Positions 62,267 to 64,000 of a stretch of 64,000 bases of DNA are shown here, piece by piece. Each line of letters starts with the position of its first letter. Positions within the stretch are counted from its first letter, which is position 1. The notes below the pieces were generated by a model. The model ran no database searches and was not told the DNA's origin. It saw only the letters and a list, made by a program, of their open reading frames with translations. The stretch comes from Spirodela intermedia (taxonomy: Eukaryota; Streptophyta; Magnoliopsida; Alismatales; Araceae), in the NCBI GenBank assembly GCA_902729315.2, contig LR746268.1:5749501-5813500 (forward strand), in the 5' to 3' direction. A program made the position numbers and the translations under genes.

Positions 62267-63952
62267 TCAGCCCCGGTTGACGTAGGAATCCCCGGCAGTT
62301 AGAAAGAGATGCTCGCCGACATTCACATCGATAGCGGGCTGATCCTCGATGCAGCATACGCGGATCTGCATGGGCCAACATGTCGCAGAGACGCTTGGAG
62401 TTATGTAACAGTGGAGGCGCTGACCATTTGGAGAATTCAACGGAAGAAAGTCAGAGGTCAGTCACTAACCTTCCCCTTCCCGGCTAGAAACTCCGACTTC
62501 AGGCTGGAGTGATCCCTCGATGACAGATAGGTCCGAAGGTTCTCAGCAAAACCTTTGTTTCCTGAGTGACAGGAAGAAACAACAGCTGACCGGAGGAAAT
62601 CCCACGAGTTCATGGTGCTGCAAGATACGAGGGGAGGCGGGGGACTTTACCCGAGTATGATATCAAGATGGCATCAAGATCGAACACCAGACAGGGCCTC
62701 GTCAGCCTGATGGAAAACGATAGCCCGGAAACCCCGTGGAACTCCTCTTCATAAATAGTAACCTGAGAGTTATAATCATGCAAGGATGAGAGCGGCCCAA
62801 GGACCTTGGAGAGCTATGGCAAGTTAAAGATGCTCACGGCATTTGGAGGAAGGACGGAGTGATGAAGCAGCGGAGAACCGAGAGCTTCCTTCACATAGTT
62901 TTCCTGCGCGTAAAATGGGTATAGAGTGAGAAGAAGAAGACGACCCATCTTCCAGGACGATGAGCGGAATCATGGGTAACCCACATGGGATTTCAATATA
63001 CGTTCTAAAACGTGTTTGTCTTCATCTAACGGCTCGAAGTAAACCTCCACCACATCTGTTGGCTCTAAGCCGGCTTTCTTGCGCGATTTCTGGATTCTGT
63101 TCACGACCTGAACAAAAATTTATTCGAAAATCAGAAAAATGCCAACTTGAATGGAAGACAAAATATATATAATTCGAAGGAAAAAAAAAAAGCACAAAAG
63201 AGGCAGAGCCCATGATATTAGGAGGCAATGTCAACCCCTTGGACATCTGGGGACAACTCATTGAGCATATCTCAGTAAATAGCTTGAAATGGAAATGGGA
63301 CTTCCAACAGTAAACACTCTAGAGACCGACCGACCGACCGGGCGCCACATTCAACTTATCGTGGACAGGAGCGTATGTACAAGACAGCTGATCTTGATTC
63401 GATCTATAAGTGAGCATTTGATTGATTTGCTGTTTGTAGTACCCAGTTATCACCGATTTCCGGGATTGACTTGCTGGTAGATGGATTACTTTTGGCAGGT
63501 ATCAAGATGTTGCAATACAACAAACTGCCATAAACCAAATTACTGTGAAGGCTTGAAAGCTAATCCTAGCAAAATTAAAATCTGCCATCTACATTGCAGA
63601 AGTATGCACGAACAGCAGAGATATGTCCACATGAACAAGAACTGAGCACATTGGATGGTTAAAAAGCACGGTAAAAACAAATAATCAACTCACGACTAAG
63701 TAAATGATATCATCGATTGAAAAAAATGATCTTAAATTTACCTCACGAGCCATTCCTAACTCAAAGAGAGAATCATCCGGTCGTAGATCCAAGACCACTA
63801 ACACATCACCTGAATAGGCATAACTTTAGAAACTCCAAAGCATCACAGTATGATGGATTTTTTAAAAGAAAAGAGAAGGATAGTGTACCATCTCCAGCTG
63901 CATCTATTTCAGTTTCTTTCACATCATCAGGACGTTTGAATTCCCGCAACAC
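62267..63952 (-). CDS. Isoleucine-tRNA ligase, cytoplasmic, C-terminal exons (partial)
   Basis: Seven exons are in the window: 63889-63952, 63742-63809, 62985-63107, 62839-62904, 62651-62762, 62470-62561 and 62267-62365, joining in frame to 207 residues and a TGA. The gene continues beyond 64000; 63953-64000 is intron. The enzyme charges tRNA-Ile in the cytosol. The catalytic Rossmann domain and KMSKS loop are upstream, outside the window. Seen here are the end of the anticodon-binding region and the eukaryote-specific C-terminal extension: VLREFKRP, DGDVLVVLDLRPDDSLFELGMARE, VVNRIQKSRKKAGLEPTDVVEVYF, ALGSPLLHHSVLPPNA and LSSRDHSSLKSEF. These match the plant cytosolic IleRS rather than the organellar one. 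All junctions are GT-AG and introns are short except the one after exon 63742-63809. Confidence 0.92.
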
Positions 63953-64000
63953 CTGAAATCAGAGAGATAGGCATATTCCTTGAGGATAACTTTTCATACA

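Overview
The window is nuclear DNA of a flowering plant. The genes are interrupted by many introns, the long introns and spacers are AT-rich, several promoter or leader regions carry GA/CT tracts, and the families present are typical of land plants (fused eukaryotic urease, plant DEAH4/RID1 helicase, LRR receptor-like kinases). Some genes are very GC-rich in their coding exons (32.6-34.2 kb, 43-51 kb, 59-61.6 kb) while the urease and helicase genes are AT-rich with long introns. That contrast would fit a monocot or early-diverging angiosperm, but I cannot name the species.

Layout: 1-2990 spacer and promoter with a GA microsatellite and a diverged direct repeat; 2993-5100 (+) phosducin-like protein 3; 5438-16438 (-) complete urease, 18 exons; 17960-31971 (-) complete DEAH-box RNA helicase DEAH4/RID1 type, 16 exons; 32628-38185 (-) ankyrin-repeat protein, 4 exons with one 3 kb intron; 38.2-43.0 kb a large spacer; 43023-46533 (+) LRR receptor-like pseudokinase, 7 exons; 47791-51461 (+) NT-C2 domain protein, 8 exons; 51900-54169 (-) organellar-type adenylate kinase-like protein, 4 exons; 54.2-56.0 kb AT-rich spacer; 56012-57163 (-) plant protein of unknown function; 58024-58918 (-) a small four-exon gene that I reconstructed and do not recognise; 59380-61641 (+) ZAR1-like LRR receptor-like kinase; 62267 to beyond 64000 (-) the last exons of cytosolic isoleucyl-tRNA synthetase.

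Exon coordinates were derived by following homologous reading frames across GT-AG (once GC-AG) junctions. For every gene with a start and stop in the window the joined exons keep frame to the stop codon. The genes are functionally independent, as is usual in a plant genome: tubulin folding (PLP3), urea nitrogen recycling (urease), RNA processing (DEAH4), signalling (two LRR-RLKs), adenylate metabolism and translation (IleRS). No tRNA, rRNA, CRISPR array or intact transposon was seen.

I found no obviously new biological system. The points most worth a second look are the unrecognised four-exon gene divergent from the ZAR1-like kinase, the GC-AG intron in urease, a possible 69-nt in-frame intron that would switch a hydrophobic segment on or off, the degenerate P-loop of the adenylate kinase, and the repeat-built, site II-rich promoter of PLP3.
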